64,000 nt of DNA from Lachnospiraceae bacterium (GTDB taxonomy: Bacteria; Bacillota; Clostridia; Lachnospirales; Lachnospiraceae): the NCBI GenBank assembly GCA_017396555.1, contig JAFQLS010000022.1, forward strand, positions 17,204 to 81,203, read 5' to 3'. The translations under genes and the position numbers were made by a program. The notes under the pieces are model-generated. The model was not told where the DNA came from, made no database searches, and worked only from the letters and a program-made list of their open reading frames with translations. Position 1 is the first letter of the stretch. Each line of letters opens with the position of its first letter. This document shows positions 46,405 through 56,024 of this stretch, piece after piece.

Positions 46405-46433
46405 ATATAATAATTAAACCATATTTTTGTAAA
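46405..46433 (-). promoter_or_regulatory. Promoter of the VTC-DUF4956 operon
   Basis: TTTACA (46433-46428), 17 nt, TTATAT (46410-46405) on the minus strand, about 70 nt before the ATG. Confidence 0.5.
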
Positions 46434-46469
46434 AAAAGCTATATTTTTAATATTTTTTACTTTATATTA

Positions 46470-46498
46470 TTGTGTTTTTTTCACAAATATTGTAGAAT
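46470..46498 (+). promoter_or_regulatory. Promoter of the CheY-like gene
   Basis: TTGTGT (46470-46475), 17 nt, TAGAAT (46493-46498), about 49 nt before the ATG. Confidence 0.5.
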
Positions 46499-46546
46499 GT
46501 ATATAGATTTATGTCGTGCAAGCGCATTGAAAGGAGCTAGTTAATA

Positions 46547-46927
46547 ATGAATATAAGTGACATGAAGATTTTAGTATGTGATGATTCGATTTTATCACGA
46601 AAGAAATTTAAAGATTGTATCGTTAATATGGGTTGTACAGAGATATATGAAGCAGCCGATGGTGAAGAAGTCGTTAACGTATACAAAGAAGTTCGTCCTA
46701 CCCTTGTATTTATGGATATTGTTATGCCTAAGAAGGATGGTATCGATGCAGTAAAGGATATTATTGCTTTCGATCCAAATGCCAAAATTGTTATGGCATC
46801 TTCAGTAGGTACTCAGTCATTCCTTAAAGATGCAATTAAGGCAGGTGCAACTGATTTCCTTCAGAAGCCTATTGATGGCGAACAGGTCAAGAGACTTATT
46901 GAAAACTTTTTACAAGGAGGTAATTAA
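46547..46927 (+). CDS. CheY-like single-domain response regulator
   Basis: 126 residues, a single receiver. The acidic pocket and phospho-acceptor are in CDDSILSRKKFKDCI and PTLVFMDIVMPKKDGID, with ASSVGTQ and QKPIDGEQ as the switch and lysine sites. It has no output domain. It starts after AAAGGAG, and is 3 nt before the CheX-like gene, so the two form an operon. No chemotaxis kinase is in the window. This pair may control motility or polarity. Confidence 0.9.
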   Translation: MNISDMKILVCDDSILSRKKFKDCIVNMGCTEIYEAADGEEVVNVYKEVRPTLVFMDIVMPKKDGIDAVKDIIAFDPNAKIVMASSVGTQSFLKDAIKAGATDFLQKPIDGEQVKRLIENFLQGGN

Positions 46928-46930
46928 TAT

Positions 46931-47812
46931 ATGTTTACCCAGTTTTTTGGAAACTATTTGTTAAACGAGAAGCTCGTTACTCCTGAGCAGTTGGTTGATG
47001 CCCTTCAGGAAAAGAAAAATACCAGACTCAAATTAGGTGTTTTAGCAATCAATGCAGGTTATATGAATGCTACTCAGGTCGAAAAAGCTCATATGGAACA
47101 GACAAAAAGAGATATGAGATTTGGTGATATTTGTGTTGACTTAGGTTTTCTTACAGAAGCACAGGTTGATGAACTTCTTGGAGCACAGAAGGTAGGCTAT
47201 CTCCTTCTTGGTCAGGCACTTGTCGATAAAGGATATATGGACAATGCTACTTTCGAATCAGCTATTAACGCATACAAAGCAAAGTATTCATTAACAGATA
47301 ATGATATTGTCGATGGAACAGCATCAAAAATTGATGAACTTATTTCTTCTTTATGTGATTTTTCTTCTACAGACAACGAAGAATTATATACTGAATTCGT
47401 TTCATTACTCTTTAATAATCTTATCAGATTCGTAGGAGATGACTTCACTCCATTGGAGCCACTTTCTGTGATAAAAGAATCCGATAATACATACCAGACT
47501 ACACAGGGTATTGAAGGAGAATTTTCTACTGATACTTCTATCGTAGCCGATGAAGATGTTATGATAGCATTTGCAAGCAGATATGCTGACGAGGAATTAA
47601 CTTCATTTGATGAATATGTTAGTGCTGCAGCTTGTGATTTCATTAATCTTCACAATGGTTTATTTACAGTTAATGTATCTAACTCAAACGAAATCGAATT
47701 AAGACTTACACCACCTTATACTGATAAAGGAATTAAGCAGACTGACAAAAAATTGTTCGTTTTACCTATTTGTTATCCATTTGGTACAGTTTCTTTCACA
47801 ATCACATTATAA
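46931..47812 (+). CDS. Two-part protein: MshEN-like N-terminal repeats and CheX/CheC-like C-terminal domain
   Basis: 293 residues. The N-terminal 130 residues contain repeats of the pattern L..EKLVTPEQLVDAL...LGVLAI..GYM..TQV, as in the MshEN/GspE N-domain that in some cases binds c-di-GMP. Residues 130-293 resemble CheX/CheC/FliM phosphatases; the segment AACDFINLHNGLF lies where those proteins keep catalytic residues. It follows a CheY-like gene and could be its phosphatase. It ends at a bidirectional terminator shared with thrC. Both assignments are by eye. Confidence 0.6.
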   Translation: MFTQFFGNYLLNEKLVTPEQLVDALQEKKNTRLKLGVLAINAGYMNATQVEKAHMEQTKRDMRFGDICVDLGFLTEAQVDELLGAQKVGYLLLGQALVDKGYMDNATFESAINAYKAKYSLTDNDIVDGTASKIDELISSLCDFSSTDNEELYTEFVSLLFNNLIRFVGDDFTPLEPLSVIKESDNTYQTTQGIEGEFSTDTSIVADEDVMIAFASRYADEELTSFDEYVSAAACDFINLHNGLFTVNVSNSNEIELRLTPPYTDKGIKQTDKKLFVLPICYPFGTVSFTITL

Positions 47813-47834
47813 AATAAATATTGTATAATAATAT

Positions 47835-47863
47835 TTGAGCCGGCTCATTTGAGCCGGCTCATT
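47835..47863. terminator. Bidirectional terminator between the CheX-like gene and thrC
   Basis: The palindrome GAGCCGGCTC occurs twice (47837-47846 and 47851-47860) separated by ATTT; the copies pair as one 10-bp GC-rich stem, with T-rich sequence on both sides. Confidence 0.8.
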
Positions 47864-47876
47864 TAAATTCTAATAT

Positions 47877-49367
47877 TTAATTCATTCCAAGAAATTTCTT
47901 AACAACCTTCTGCATATCCTCTACTTCACATACTGTATCATGAAGAATATTTGCATTTCTAATTTCCTCGATAGCATTTGGTACTGTTACGTTACCAATC
48001 TTGCTAAGCTCATCAACAAGCTCGAAATCACCCATTGAATCATATTTTGCATCTATTGCATTCATAACGCTTCTTGTAAACTTAAATGGACTTGCCGTAG
48101 AAGCAATAACAGTCTTATTAGTATCGCCTGTTTCCTTAGAATACTTGTTAAATACACTAGCCGCAACTGCTGTGTGTGTATCAATAACATATCCTGTAGC
48201 ATCATAAATAGCCTTGATTACTTCTGCAGTCTCTGCTTCTGTTGCATAATTGCCATAGAAATCATTAAGCTCAGCTTTCATATCATCAGTAATATCATAC
48301 TTACCTTCTGTTGCAAGAGCTGCCATAAGTTCTTTATTCTTAGCTGAATCTGCTCCTGCAATCTTATATATAAGTCTCTCAAGATTACTTGAGATAAGAA
48401 TATCCATAGATGGAGATGTCGTTAATATAAACTCTCTGTTCTTATCATATGTACCTGTAGCAAAGAAATCATACAATACCTTATTATCATTTGATGCACA
48501 GATAAGCTTATCAATTGGGAGTCCCATATTCTTAGCATAGTAAGCAGCAAGAATATTACCAAAATTACCAGTAGGAACTACGACATTCATCTTTTCGCCA
48601 TCCGCTATCTCACCGTTTGCATATAATTTAGCATAAGCATAAACATAATATACAACCTGCGGAACAAGTCTACCAATATTAATTGAATTAGCTGATGAGA
48701 ACTGGAATCCAGCCTCTGCCATTTCCTTCTCAAGCTCTTTGTCTCCGAAAATAGCCTTAACACCGCTCTGTGCCTGATCAAAATTACCATTAATACCCAC
48801 TACAAATGTGTTATCTCCCTTCTGAGTAACCATCTGTTTTTCCTGAATTGGACTAACGCCACCCTTTGGATAAAATACAACTATTCTTGTACCCTCAACA
48901 TCTGCAAAACCAGCAAGTGCAGCTTTACCTGTATCACCTGATGTAGCAGTAAGAATAACTATCTCATTTTTAACATTATTTTTCTTAGCTGACGTTGTTA
49001 ATAAATGTGGTAATATTGATAACGCCATATCCTTAAATGCAATAGTAGAACCATGGAATAACTCAAGATAATATGCACCTTCTGCCTTAACAAGCGGCGC
49101 AATCTCCTCTGTATCAAACTTAGAATCATATGCTCTGTTAATACAATTTCTTAATTCTTCCTCTGTAAAATCTGTAAAGAACTCCTTCATTACAGTATAT
49201 GCTGTTTCCTTATAATCCATCTTCGCAAGCTCTTCAATAGAAGCATTAAGCTTAGGAATAGATGTTGGAACAAATAAACCTCCATCACTTGCAAGTCCTT
49301 TTAAAATCGCCTGTGACGCAGTAACAGTTTCATTTTCACTTCTTGTACTCTTATATAATATTTCCAT
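47877..49367 (-). CDS. thrC: Threonine synthase (long form)
   Basis: 496 residues. The PLP lysine is in LFHGSTIAFKDMALSILPHLL, with TATSGDTGKAALAGF, VVPTGNFGNILAAYYAKN and YVIDTHTAVAASVF also diagnostic. It converts O-phosphohomoserine to threonine. The long N- and C-terminal form is shared with enteric bacteria and fungi. It has its own near-consensus promoter and no T-box. Confidence 0.96.
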   Translation of the reverse strand: MEILYKSTRSENETVTASQAILKGLASDGGLFVPTSIPKLNASIEELAKMDYKETAYTVMKEFFTDFTEEELRNCINRAYDSKFDTEEIAPLVKAEGAYYLELFHGSTIAFKDMALSILPHLLTTSAKKNNVKNEIVILTATSGDTGKAALAGFADVEGTRIVVFYPKGGVSPIQEKQMVTQKGDNTFVVGINGNFDQAQSGVKAIFGDKELEKEMAEAGFQFSSANSINIGRLVPQVVYYVYAYAKLYANGEIADGEKMNVVVPTGNFGNILAAYYAKNMGLPIDKLICASNDNKVLYDFFATGTYDKNREFILTTSPSMDILISSNLERLIYKIAGADSAKNKELMAALATEGKYDITDDMKAELNDFYGNYATEAETAEVIKAIYDATGYVIDTHTAVAASVFNKYSKETGDTNKTVIASTASPFKFTRSVMNAIDAKYDSMGDFELVDELSKIGNVTVPNAIEEIRNANILHDTVCEVEDMQKVVKKFLGMN

Positions 49368-49421
49368 TATGACACCTTTCCGCCCTTTTCTTTGGACTAA
49401 TTAACCTAAAATACGTTTTGA

Positions 49422-49450
49422 ATTATAGCATATTAAAATATAACATTCAA
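49422..49450 (-). promoter_or_regulatory. Promoter of thrC
   Basis: TTGAAT (49450-49445), 17 nt, TATAAT (49427-49422) with extended -10 TGC, about 55 nt before the ATG. Confidence 0.75.
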
Positions 49451-49457
49451 GTCAAAA

Positions 49458-50399
49458 CTACTTATAAAAAGCATGATCGCCATAAGTAAATAAATATGCA
49501 AGATTTGTATTGTGCCAGCTATATGGCGATTTCTGTGATGAAAAATATAAAACCTCGTTAGAATAGCACTCACCATTCAAAGCTCTATTTACACAATTTA
49601 TCGTAGTCTGATCTGCATTAACAGTACTGATATATCCATTTTTCACTGGCGAAAACTGGTATATTCCACCACTTACCTGGAAAATAACATCCTTTATATT
49701 ATCCGGAAACTCATTGCTCTTTACACGGTTAATAATTGCATTTGCAACTAAAATTCTTCCCTTTTCATCCTGATTACCTGCCTCAGCGTGCACAATCTTA
49801 ATTAACCAGTAATAATCTTCTTCAGATATAGTCAGTCCTACATTATTTTTAACGTATCCTGAAGCTGTAGAAACATTTGCTGACTTAACCTCAGCCTTAG
49901 AAATCCCCTTACTTCCTACTGCCTTATTATTAGTTACATATTCCGAAAAAATATAAGCTTTCTTTCCTTCAAACTCAATTTCACTCCAACCATTAGTTCC
50001 AATAGCTGTTCTTTTAACCTCATCACCTGCGTAAAGGTATCCAACTTTTTTACCTTCTGCGGCATCTCTAACATTTACATTATAAATAACATAAACCTTT
50101 TCATTAACTGAATTATAAATTTTACTTTCCTTTACTATTTCTGTAGTTCTTTGTTCAACTACTGCAGTTATTTTTTCCGTAATAACTTCTGTAACCTTCT
50201 GTGCTCCCACTTCTGTAGAAGTTTCAGATGTCACCTCAGTTTCTTCGGTGGTTGTCTTAGGTAATTCCTTAGCAGAATTTTCAGCACCAAAGCTACTAAT
50301 CACTAATAAGCTTACAAATGCAACCATAAGCATACCTGTTGTAGCAAGCATTTTCATATTATTCTTCATAAACTTAGTAACATTTTCGTAATATCTCAT
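49458..50399 (-). CDS. SleB-like cell wall hydrolase with SH3 domain
   Basis: 313 residues. An N-terminal membrane segment (about residues 18-38) anchors a T/E-rich linker and an SH3-like domain (VYVIYNVNVRDAAEGKKVGYLYAGDEV...WSEIEFEGKKAYIFSEYV). The C-terminal 125 residues are a Hydrolase_2/SleB domain (DYYWLIKIVHAEAGNQDEKGRILVANAIINRVKS with the catalytic glutamate in HAEAG, and KSPYSWHNTNLAY). It should cleave peptidoglycan outside the membrane; spore-cortex use is possible but not shown. It has a consensus promoter and is monocistronic. Confidence 0.87.
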   Translation of the reverse strand: MRYYENVTKFMKNNMKMLATTGMLMVAFVSLLVISSFGAENSAKELPKTTTEETEVTSETSTEVGAQKVTEVITEKITAVVEQRTTEIVKESKIYNSVNEKVYVIYNVNVRDAAEGKKVGYLYAGDEVKRTAIGTNGWSEIEFEGKKAYIFSEYVTNNKAVGSKGISKAEVKSANVSTASGYVKNNVGLTISEEDYYWLIKIVHAEAGNQDEKGRILVANAIINRVKSNEFPDNIKDVIFQVSGGIYQFSPVKNGYISTVNADQTTINCVNRALNGECYSNEVLYFSSQKSPYSWHNTNLAYLFTYGDHAFYK

Positions 50400-50484
50400 A
50401 AAATTATATACCTCATTTCCTTGTCCCTTAATATTAAATATATTTAGACAAGCCTGATTTTATGCCATTTCTCAAGCTTTCTGT

Positions 50485-50513
50485 ATTATATGTTTTAGAT
50501 TTTTAGGTGTCAA
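50485..50513 (-). promoter_or_regulatory. Promoter of the SleB-like gene
   Basis: TTGACA (50513-50508), 17 nt, TATAAT (50490-50485): exact consensus on the minus strand, about 85 nt before the ATG. Confidence 0.8.
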
Positions 50514-50693
50514 TAAGTCCCAGACAATTTCGGTAATTGTAACCCCTTCAAAAAAAATCAACCCTAAAACACTTGTTAAAATTTGCCAAATTTTAATTGA
50601 TTTTTTTCGTTTCTTTTGTGCAAAACCAAATATATATAGTCCTTTTTTCCTAAATTATATTATTAACTATTTTTTACAAATTATTTAATATAA

Positions 50694-50723
50694 TTGCCAT
50701 ATTTACCTGTACTATGATAAAAT
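50694..50723 (+). promoter_or_regulatory. Promoter of the AP2-HNH-like gene
   Basis: TTGCCA (50694-50699), 18 nt, TAAAAT (50718-50723) with extended -10 TGA. Confidence 0.55.
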
Positions 50724-50755
50724 TTACTAAGTTCATAACTTGGAGGAACATACAA

Positions 50756-51550
50756 ATGAGCAATCTTAAAGGTGTATTTATTGCATACAAAAAAGACGGA
50801 ACCAAATATTACAGAAGTTCTCTTACATATAGAAACAAACATATAAGCCTTGGAAGCTACACTACCGAAGCTTATGCCAATACAGCATACAGAGAAGGAA
50901 GTCAGATAATATCTAATCCTGACATATACATAGACAACCTTGATTCATACATAAGTATTCTTTCGTTCGAAAAATGTGTATCACTAATCAATTTCAGAGA
51001 TAACGGAATATATTTCAAAACACCTATATATATGCATCAGAAATACTTTGATTATTATCTTAACGAGGAAATAATACTGAAATTCGACGTTGATGACCTA
51101 TTCTTCTATGCCAAGCACACAATAATGAAACGTGACGGTCATTTATTTGTAGCTGATTATGGTATGCAAATCAATATAATGTCACGATACGGCATCAAAA
51201 ATTATGCTGTTCCCGGAAAAGATTATGTATTTAAAAATGGTGATTATTATGATTTCAGATACAAGAACATAGAAATAATCAACAGATATTACGGTGTAAC
51301 ACATGAAACAAAACGAGGCAAAAAAGTATTTATATGTAAAATTCATATAAATGGTGACTTTATCGTTGGAAAATACGCTGAAGAAACCGATGCAGCTATC
51401 GCATACAACAAAGCTGTGGACGTTTTAAATGAAAATGGGGTTCATCACAATTATAACAAAAATTATATTGATAATCTCACCCCTATGGAATATGCTACTA
51501 AATACAATAAAATCAAAATATCAAGCAAAATAAGAAATTACAGAGAATAA
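50756..51550 (+). CDS. AP2-domain protein with degenerate HNH-like centre
   Basis: About 264 residues from ATG 50756, chosen because GGAGG lies 9 nt before it; the longer frame adds 14 residues. Both ends look like AP2-type DNA-binding domains: YRSSLTYRNKHISLGSYTTEAYANTAYREG and GVTHETKRGKKVFICKIHINGDFIVGKYAEETDAAIAYNKAVDVL. The middle (about residues 120-180) looks like an HNH fold without its histidines; DFRYKNIEIINRY matches the closing NR..NL..V motif. Relatives are homing endonucleases and phage-borne proteins. It is not in an intron here. It might be a domesticated DNA-binding protein. Confidence 0.6.
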   Translation: MSNLKGVFIAYKKDGTKYYRSSLTYRNKHISLGSYTTEAYANTAYREGSQIISNPDIYIDNLDSYISILSFEKCVSLINFRDNGIYFKTPIYMHQKYFDYYLNEEIILKFDVDDLFFYAKHTIMKRDGHLFVADYGMQINIMSRYGIKNYAVPGKDYVFKNGDYYDFRYKNIEIINRYYGVTHETKRGKKVFICKIHINGDFIVGKYAEETDAAIAYNKAVDVLNENGVHHNYNKNYIDNLTPMEYATKYNKIKISSKIRNYRE

Positions 51551-51551
51551 T

Positions 51552-51582
51552 GGAGCCGGCATATCATCAATATGCCGACTCC
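51552..51582. terminator. Bidirectional terminator between AP2-like gene and leuD
   Basis: GGAGccGGCATAT (51552-51564) pairs with ATATGCCgaCTCC (51570-51582), with a 5-nt loop, followed by TTATAATTTATTT on the plus strand. Confidence 0.75.
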
Positions 51583-51589
51583 TTATAAT

Positions 51590-52075
51590 TTATTTGTTAT
51601 TAATGTAATTAATAAGACCCTCTGCCTTAATTATCTTTTGCATAAACTCTGGAAATGCCTGACCCTGAAACTCAGTTCCTTTAGTCTTGTTATAGATTTT
51701 ACCGCTGTCAAAATCTATCTCTACTTCATCTCCAGCATCAATTCCCTTTGCTGCCTCAGGACATTCAATAATTGGAAGTCCGATATTAATTGCATTTCTA
51801 TAGAATATTCTTGCAAACGTTTCTGCTATAACACAGCTAACTCCTGATGCCTTAATAGCGATTGGTGCATGCTCTCTTGAAGAACCACAACCAAAGTTCT
51901 TATCAGCTACAATGATGTCACCCTTCTGAACATTTTTTGCAAAATCAACATCTATATCCTCCATACAATGCTTAGCAAGCTCTGATGGATCAGGAGCATT
52001 AAGATATCTTGCAGGAATAATTACGTCTGTATCTACGTTATCACCATATTTGTGAACCTTACCAAATGCTTTCAT
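51590..52075 (-). CDS. leuD: 3-isopropylmalate dehydratase small subunit
   Basis: 161 residues, the short LeuD/HacB-type. Motifs [40 protein letters not shown] and [14 protein letters not shown] are diagnostic. It is the swivel subunit of isopropylmalate isomerase in leucine synthesis. It starts 12 nt after leuC, so they are one operon. leuA and leuB are not in view. Confidence 0.96.
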   Translation of the reverse strand: MKAFGKVHKYGDNVDTDVIIPARYLNAPDPSELAKHCMEDIDVDFAKNVQKGDIIVADKNFGCGSSREHAPIAIKASGVSCVIAETFARIFYRNAINIGLPIIECPEAAKGIDAGDEVEIDFDSGKIYNKTKGTEFQGQAFPEFMQKIIKAEGLINYINNK

Positions 52076-52087
52076 CTAAATTACCTC

Positions 52088-53353
52088 CTATAATCCTAAT
52101 TCGCATGGACATGAAATCTTACCTGTGATAGCACTTGCAGCTGCAACAGCAGGGCTTGCAAGATATACCTCTGATTCAGGATCACCCATACGACCAACGA
52201 AATTTCTATTAGTAGTAGCAACTGCTCTCTCTCCTTTTGCAAGGATACCCATATGCCCACCAAGACACGGACCACATGTAGGAGTACTTACAGCAGCTCC
52301 CGCCTTAATAAATATAGACACAAGACCTTCTTCAATTGCCTGAAGATAAATCTTCTGTGTAGCAGGGATAACAATAGTTCTTACTCCCTTTGCTACCTGT
52401 CTGCCTTCCATAACCTTAGCTGCTATTCTAAGGTCTTCAATTCTACCATTTGTACATGAACCGATAACTACCTGATCAATCTTAACCTCTCCAACATTAT
52501 CAATTGTTCTTGTGTTCTCTGGAAGATGTGGAAATGCTACTGTAGGCTTAAGTTCACTTAAATCTATCTCATATGTAGCTTCGTACTCTGCATCCTCATC
52601 AGCTGTATATTCCACAAATTCTCTTGTAGAATGTTCCTTCATATATTCTCTTGTTAAATCATCAACAGGGAAAATACCATTCTTACCACCTGCTTCAATA
52701 GCCATATTAGTCATAGCAAATCTGTCATCCATAGAAAGATACTGGATTCCATCTCCAACGAATTCCATAGACTTATATAAAGCACCGTCCACACCAATCA
52801 TACCGATTATGTGAAGAATAATATCCTTACCACTTATCCATTTAGCAGGCTTATTCTTAAGTACGAACTTGATTGCAGATGGAACCTTGAACCAAGCCTT
52901 ACCTGTAGCCATACCTGCTGCCATATCAGTACTTCCTACACCTGTAGAAAATGCACCAAGCGCACCATATGTACATGTATGTGAATCTGCACCAATTACA
53001 ACATCACCAGCAACTACTAAGCCTTTTTCAGGTAAAAGTGCATGTTCAATACCAACCTCTCCTGTTTCAAAGAAATTAGTAATATCATTTTCATAAGCAA
53101 ATGTCTTAGCACACTTACATAACTCTGCTGACTTTATATCCTTATTAGGTGTAAAATGGTCAAGAACAATAGCTATCTTGTCCTTATCAAATACACCATC
53201 AACCTTCATCTTCTTCATCTCGCCAATAGCAACAGGCGATGTAACATCATTACCAAGAACTAAATCCAAATCAGCTTCAATCAACTGTCCAGCCTTTACT
53301 TCTGAAAGACCTGTATGAGCTGCAAGAATCTTCTGGGTCATTGTCATTCCCAT
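52088..53353 (-). CDS. leuC: 3-isopropylmalate dehydratase large subunit
   Basis: 421 residues of the shorter, archaeal-type LeuC/HacA group. The [4Fe-4S] cysteines are in [12 protein letters not shown] and [11 protein letters not shown], and [36 protein letters not shown] and [22 protein letters not shown] are typical. With LeuD it isomerises 2-isopropylmalate. It starts at ATG 53353, 9 nt after GGAGG. It has its own promoter; no T-box or leader peptide was seen in the 117-nt gap. Confidence 0.95.
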   Translation of the reverse strand: MGMTMTQKILAAHTGLSEVKAGQLIEADLDLVLGNDVTSPVAIGEMKKMKVDGVFDKDKIAIVLDHFTPNKDIKSAELCKCAKTFAYENDITNFFETGEVGIEHALLPEKGLVVAGDVVIGADSHTCTYGALGAFSTGVGSTDMAAGMATGKAWFKVPSAIKFVLKNKPAKWISGKDIILHIIGMIGVDGALYKSMEFVGDGIQYLSMDDRFAMTNMAIEAGGKNGIFPVDDLTREYMKEHSTREFVEYTADEDAEYEATYEIDLSELKPTVAFPHLPENTRTIDNVGEVKIDQVVIGSCTNGRIEDLRIAAKVMEGRQVAKGVRTIVIPATQKIYLQAIEEGLVSIFIKAGAAVSTPTCGPCLGGHMGILAKGERAVATTNRNFVGRMGDPESEVYLASPAVAAASAITGKISCPCELGL

Positions 53354-53389
53354 AGTTCATTTCCTCCTTACATTTAAATTCACCCTTGT

Positions 53390-53418
53390 ATAATACCACT
53401 TTTATTCATATTATACAA
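53390..53418 (-). promoter_or_regulatory. Promoter of leuCD
   Basis: TTGTAT (53418-53413), 17 nt, TATTAT (53395-53390) with extended -10 TGG. Confidence 0.65.
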
Positions 53419-53430
53419 ACGAAATCTAAA

Positions 53431-53467
53431 AAAATGAGACAATTCCCTTACGAAATTGTCTCATTTT
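53431..53467 (-). terminator. Terminator of the sigma/beta-propeller operon
   Basis: Fourteen-bp stem AAAATGAGACAATT/AATTGTCTCATTTT (53431-53444 with 53454-53467), then TTTTTAGA on the minus strand. Confidence 0.85.
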
Positions 53468-53470
53468 ATT

Positions 53471-55498
53471 TTAAAACCTAACTTTAGATATTATCTCTTC
53501 ACTATTTATATCATATACAACTACTTCCTTAGTAGTATTAATTATATATACAAATTTTCCTATATGAACACCTCTAAGCACATCATAGTAATCTCCACTT
53601 TCATAATCATATATATATTGCTTTTTAGCATTTTCTATAAATCCAACTTCCTCATAAAAAGAGAATATGTAATACGAATTTGTATATGTTGTATCCCCTT
53701 CATCCCAGAAATCATCATAATCCACGTCAAAACCTATCAGATTCTTCTCAGGATTAACCAATAATGCCTTATGGTTATATAACACCTGTGAGTACTGCCC
53801 TTCTATAACCACCTTATCAACCTCTACCATATTTTCAGGATCACTCACATCAAACATTGATATCTTAATACCAAGCTGTTCACCTGTTTGCTCATCAATT
53901 TCTTCACCTACACCCAGCATCAGGTTATCTGACCACATATGAAGGTATTCTGAAAAGCCCGACACCTTGAGTTCACCAAGAATTTTTGGATTATTTTTAT
54001 CTGTAAAATCAACTGCAAATACCGGATCTGTCTCTCTAAATGTTACAAAATATCCCATATCACCATCAAATCTTGCTGAATAAATACGCTCTCCCTCTGC
54101 AAGACCATTTATTTTTCCAATAACCTTTAATTTATTATCAAGAACAAATACGTTATTAGTTGTATCATTAGGTGTAACCATTATATCTTCAACAAAGTCT
54201 ACAATACCAAATCTGTCATCATATTTATATGATCTATATCTATAACTTGTAGTTAAAACTCTTAAAACACCTTCATATTCATCTACCGAAAACTGATCCT
54301 TTACTTTTCCTTCTATCATACCTTCTGCAACAGGCTTGAATTTTCCATCCTTATATGAAATCTTAAATATAGAAGTCATTGTATCTACATATATGCCGTT
54401 TTCTTCTTCTGCCTCTGATAAAATATAAATATTATCCTCACTTACATATATATACGAATTACCTACAAGTACACTTTTAACATCTAATACCTTATCAGGT
54501 TTATTAACATTAATAGAAGCTACGGTTGAATATACATCATAATACGAACCACAACATTTATATATATCACTGCATTCTATTTTTTCATTATTAATCTTAG
54601 GAATATAATTATCATCATTCAAATCATACGACACATACATTTTTGTAAATACATAAACGATTCCATCAACCATTCTTGAAGAATGCATAACTCCGTCCTG
54701 CACAACTCTTCCTACTTCTCTAGGATTAGAAACATCTGATACATCATAAGTTATAACCTGTGTTTCTCCATCCCAATATCCCCCCGAACGCAATATCACA
54801 AGCTTAGTTTCATACAAATACATTTCTGCATCATAACTTCCTCTGTATCCGTCATCTATAACAGAAACCACCTTAGTATTATTGCCGTCAGCTTTTATTA
54901 CTCTTATTACATGCATATCCCAATCATATACAAATATTTCACTACCATTTGTCTTAATTATATCTGCTTCATCTACACCTTCCACCTGTAGATTGGTTCC
55001 TGTATATTCATCATTTGCACTTCCATAATCTTGTCCTTTTGGAACCTCGTTACTTCCCGGCTCCGCATCCGACATTTCTTCATTTATTGCACCATCAGCT
55101 TCAACAGAACCAAATATTAATTCTCTATCTTTTTGGTCTTCTAATGCCTCATACAAGTCTTCATAGCTGTCAAATGCAGGTAAAAGTTCCGTTTCTATCT
55201 TTTCATCTTTCGATTCATTTGAATTCTGCTTATCTGATGTACTAATTCCAGGAACATTAGGTCTGCTAATTAATTTATCATACATTCCTATTCCAAAAAC
55301 TATTACAAGTGATGCTGCAAGTACTGTGGTAATCGCTCTAATCCCACTATTAAATCTATTTTTCTTAGCCTTCTTTTCCTGTATACGCTTCATCATATTC
55401 TCCGGACTTAATGACTCCGGTATTTCAAGATTTTCACTTTTTTCTCTAATTTCATTCATAATCTTCTCATCCAATTCTTCCTGATTAAATTCGCTCAT
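53471..55498 (-). CDS. Membrane-anchored beta-propeller protein with anti-sigma-like N-terminus
   Basis: 675 residues. The first 55 residues are cytoplasmic and helical (SEFNQEELDEKIMNEIREKSENLEIPESLSPENMMKRIQEKK), then one membrane helix (about residues 53-73). The outer part starts with an acidic linker and a beta-propeller domain recognised by NLQVEGVDEADIIKTNGSEIFVYD (Beta_propel family) and about seven repeated blades (VFTKMYVSYD, IYVSEDNIYILSEAE...). It is 4 nt downstream of an ECF sigma gene, so the N-terminus is likely its anti-sigma part and the propeller a sensor or secreted effector. The ligand is unknown. Confidence 0.8.
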   Translation of the reverse strand: MSEFNQEELDEKIMNEIREKSENLEIPESLSPENMMKRIQEKKAKKNRFNSGIRAITTVLAASLVIVFGIGMYDKLISRPNVPGISTSDKQNSNESKDEKIETELLPAFDSYEDLYEALEDQKDRELIFGSVEADGAINEEMSDAEPGSNEVPKGQDYGSANDEYTGTNLQVEGVDEADIIKTNGSEIFVYDWDMHVIRVIKADGNNTKVVSVIDDGYRGSYDAEMYLYETKLVILRSGGYWDGETQVITYDVSDVSNPREVGRVVQDGVMHSSRMVDGIVYVFTKMYVSYDLNDDNYIPKINNEKIECSDIYKCCGSYYDVYSTVASINVNKPDKVLDVKSVLVGNSYIYVSEDNIYILSEAEEENGIYVDTMTSIFKISYKDGKFKPVAEGMIEGKVKDQFSVDEYEGVLRVLTTSYRYRSYKYDDRFGIVDFVEDIMVTPNDTTNNVFVLDNKLKVIGKINGLAEGERIYSARFDGDMGYFVTFRETDPVFAVDFTDKNNPKILGELKVSGFSEYLHMWSDNLMLGVGEEIDEQTGEQLGIKISMFDVSDPENMVEVDKVVIEGQYSQVLYNHKALLVNPEKNLIGFDVDYDDFWDEGDTTYTNSYYIFSFYEEVGFIENAKKQYIYDYESGDYYDVLRGVHIGKFVYIINTTKEVVVYDINSEEIISKVRF

Positions 55499-55502
55499 AT
55501 CC

Positions 55503-56024
55503 TTAACCTCCTATCCAGCTCATAATCTCTAATTTCTTCTGCATTTTCGCTAATGCTCTACTTAGCTTTGACCTTACAGTATTTGAATTAAGCCCCATAC
55601 TTTCTGCTATCTCATGACTCTTATAGCCTGCAAATACTGACAATGACACAACCTGTTTTTCTTCTTCTGTCAAGACCGAAAATGCTACCCTAACATCTTC
55701 ATATTCATCAATGTCCTTTTCCTCAAATGCAATATTATCTGTAAGCTCCACATCTCTTTGTATGTACTTCTCAAGCTTCTTCTTGCACTTTATTGTCAAT
55801 ATTCTAAACATCCAGTTCTTAAAGGATTCTTCCTGTCGGAGTTTTCTAATCGACTTATATGCATCTAGTACTGTTTCTGCCACTGCATCCTCCGCATCCA
55901 TAGCATTATCCAGATAGTAATATGCATATTTATACATATCCTTGTAAATCAAAATGTAAAGTTCTGAAAATGCATCATCATCACCAGCCTTTGCTTTCTT
56001 TACTAATTCTGTTGATATTTCCAC
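55503..56024 (-). CDS. ECF-type RNA polymerase sigma factor
   Basis: About 173 residues from GTG 56024, chosen because GGGAGG sits 6 nt upstream; ATG 56048 would add eight residues and puts the SD inside the gene. Region 2 is AKAGDDDAFSELYILIYKDMYKYAYYYLDNAMDAEDAVAETVLDAYKSI, and region 4 is LTEEEKQVVSLSVFAGYKSHEIAESMGLNSNTVRSKLSRALAKMQ. It directs transcription of an envelope-linked regulon and is coupled to the beta-propeller gene. A weak ECF-like box (TGCAAC, 56088-56083) lies upstream and could mean autoregulation. Confidence 0.9.
   Translation of the reverse strand: MEISTELVKKAKAGDDDAFSELYILIYKDMYKYAYYYLDNAMDAEDAVAETVLDAYKSIRKLRQEESFKNWMFRILTIKCKKKLEKYIQRDVELTDNIAFEEKDIDEYEDVRVAFSVLTEEEKQVVSLSVFAGYKSHEIAESMGLNSNTVRSKLSRALAKMQKKLEIMSWIGG

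Larger units (their letters stand above)
50400..50755. other. Divergent intergenic region, no gene seen
   Basis: 356 nt between the SleB-like gene (minus) and the AP2-HNH-like gene (plus). It holds one promoter for each (listed separately) and AT-rich sequence in between with no hairpin or reading frame I can support. Confidence 0.6.

Noticed and set aside
53354-53470. Leucine T-box or leader peptide before leuC
   Set aside because: No T-box sequence and no leucine-rich short frame; an ordinary promoter and a terminator of the next operon fill the gap.
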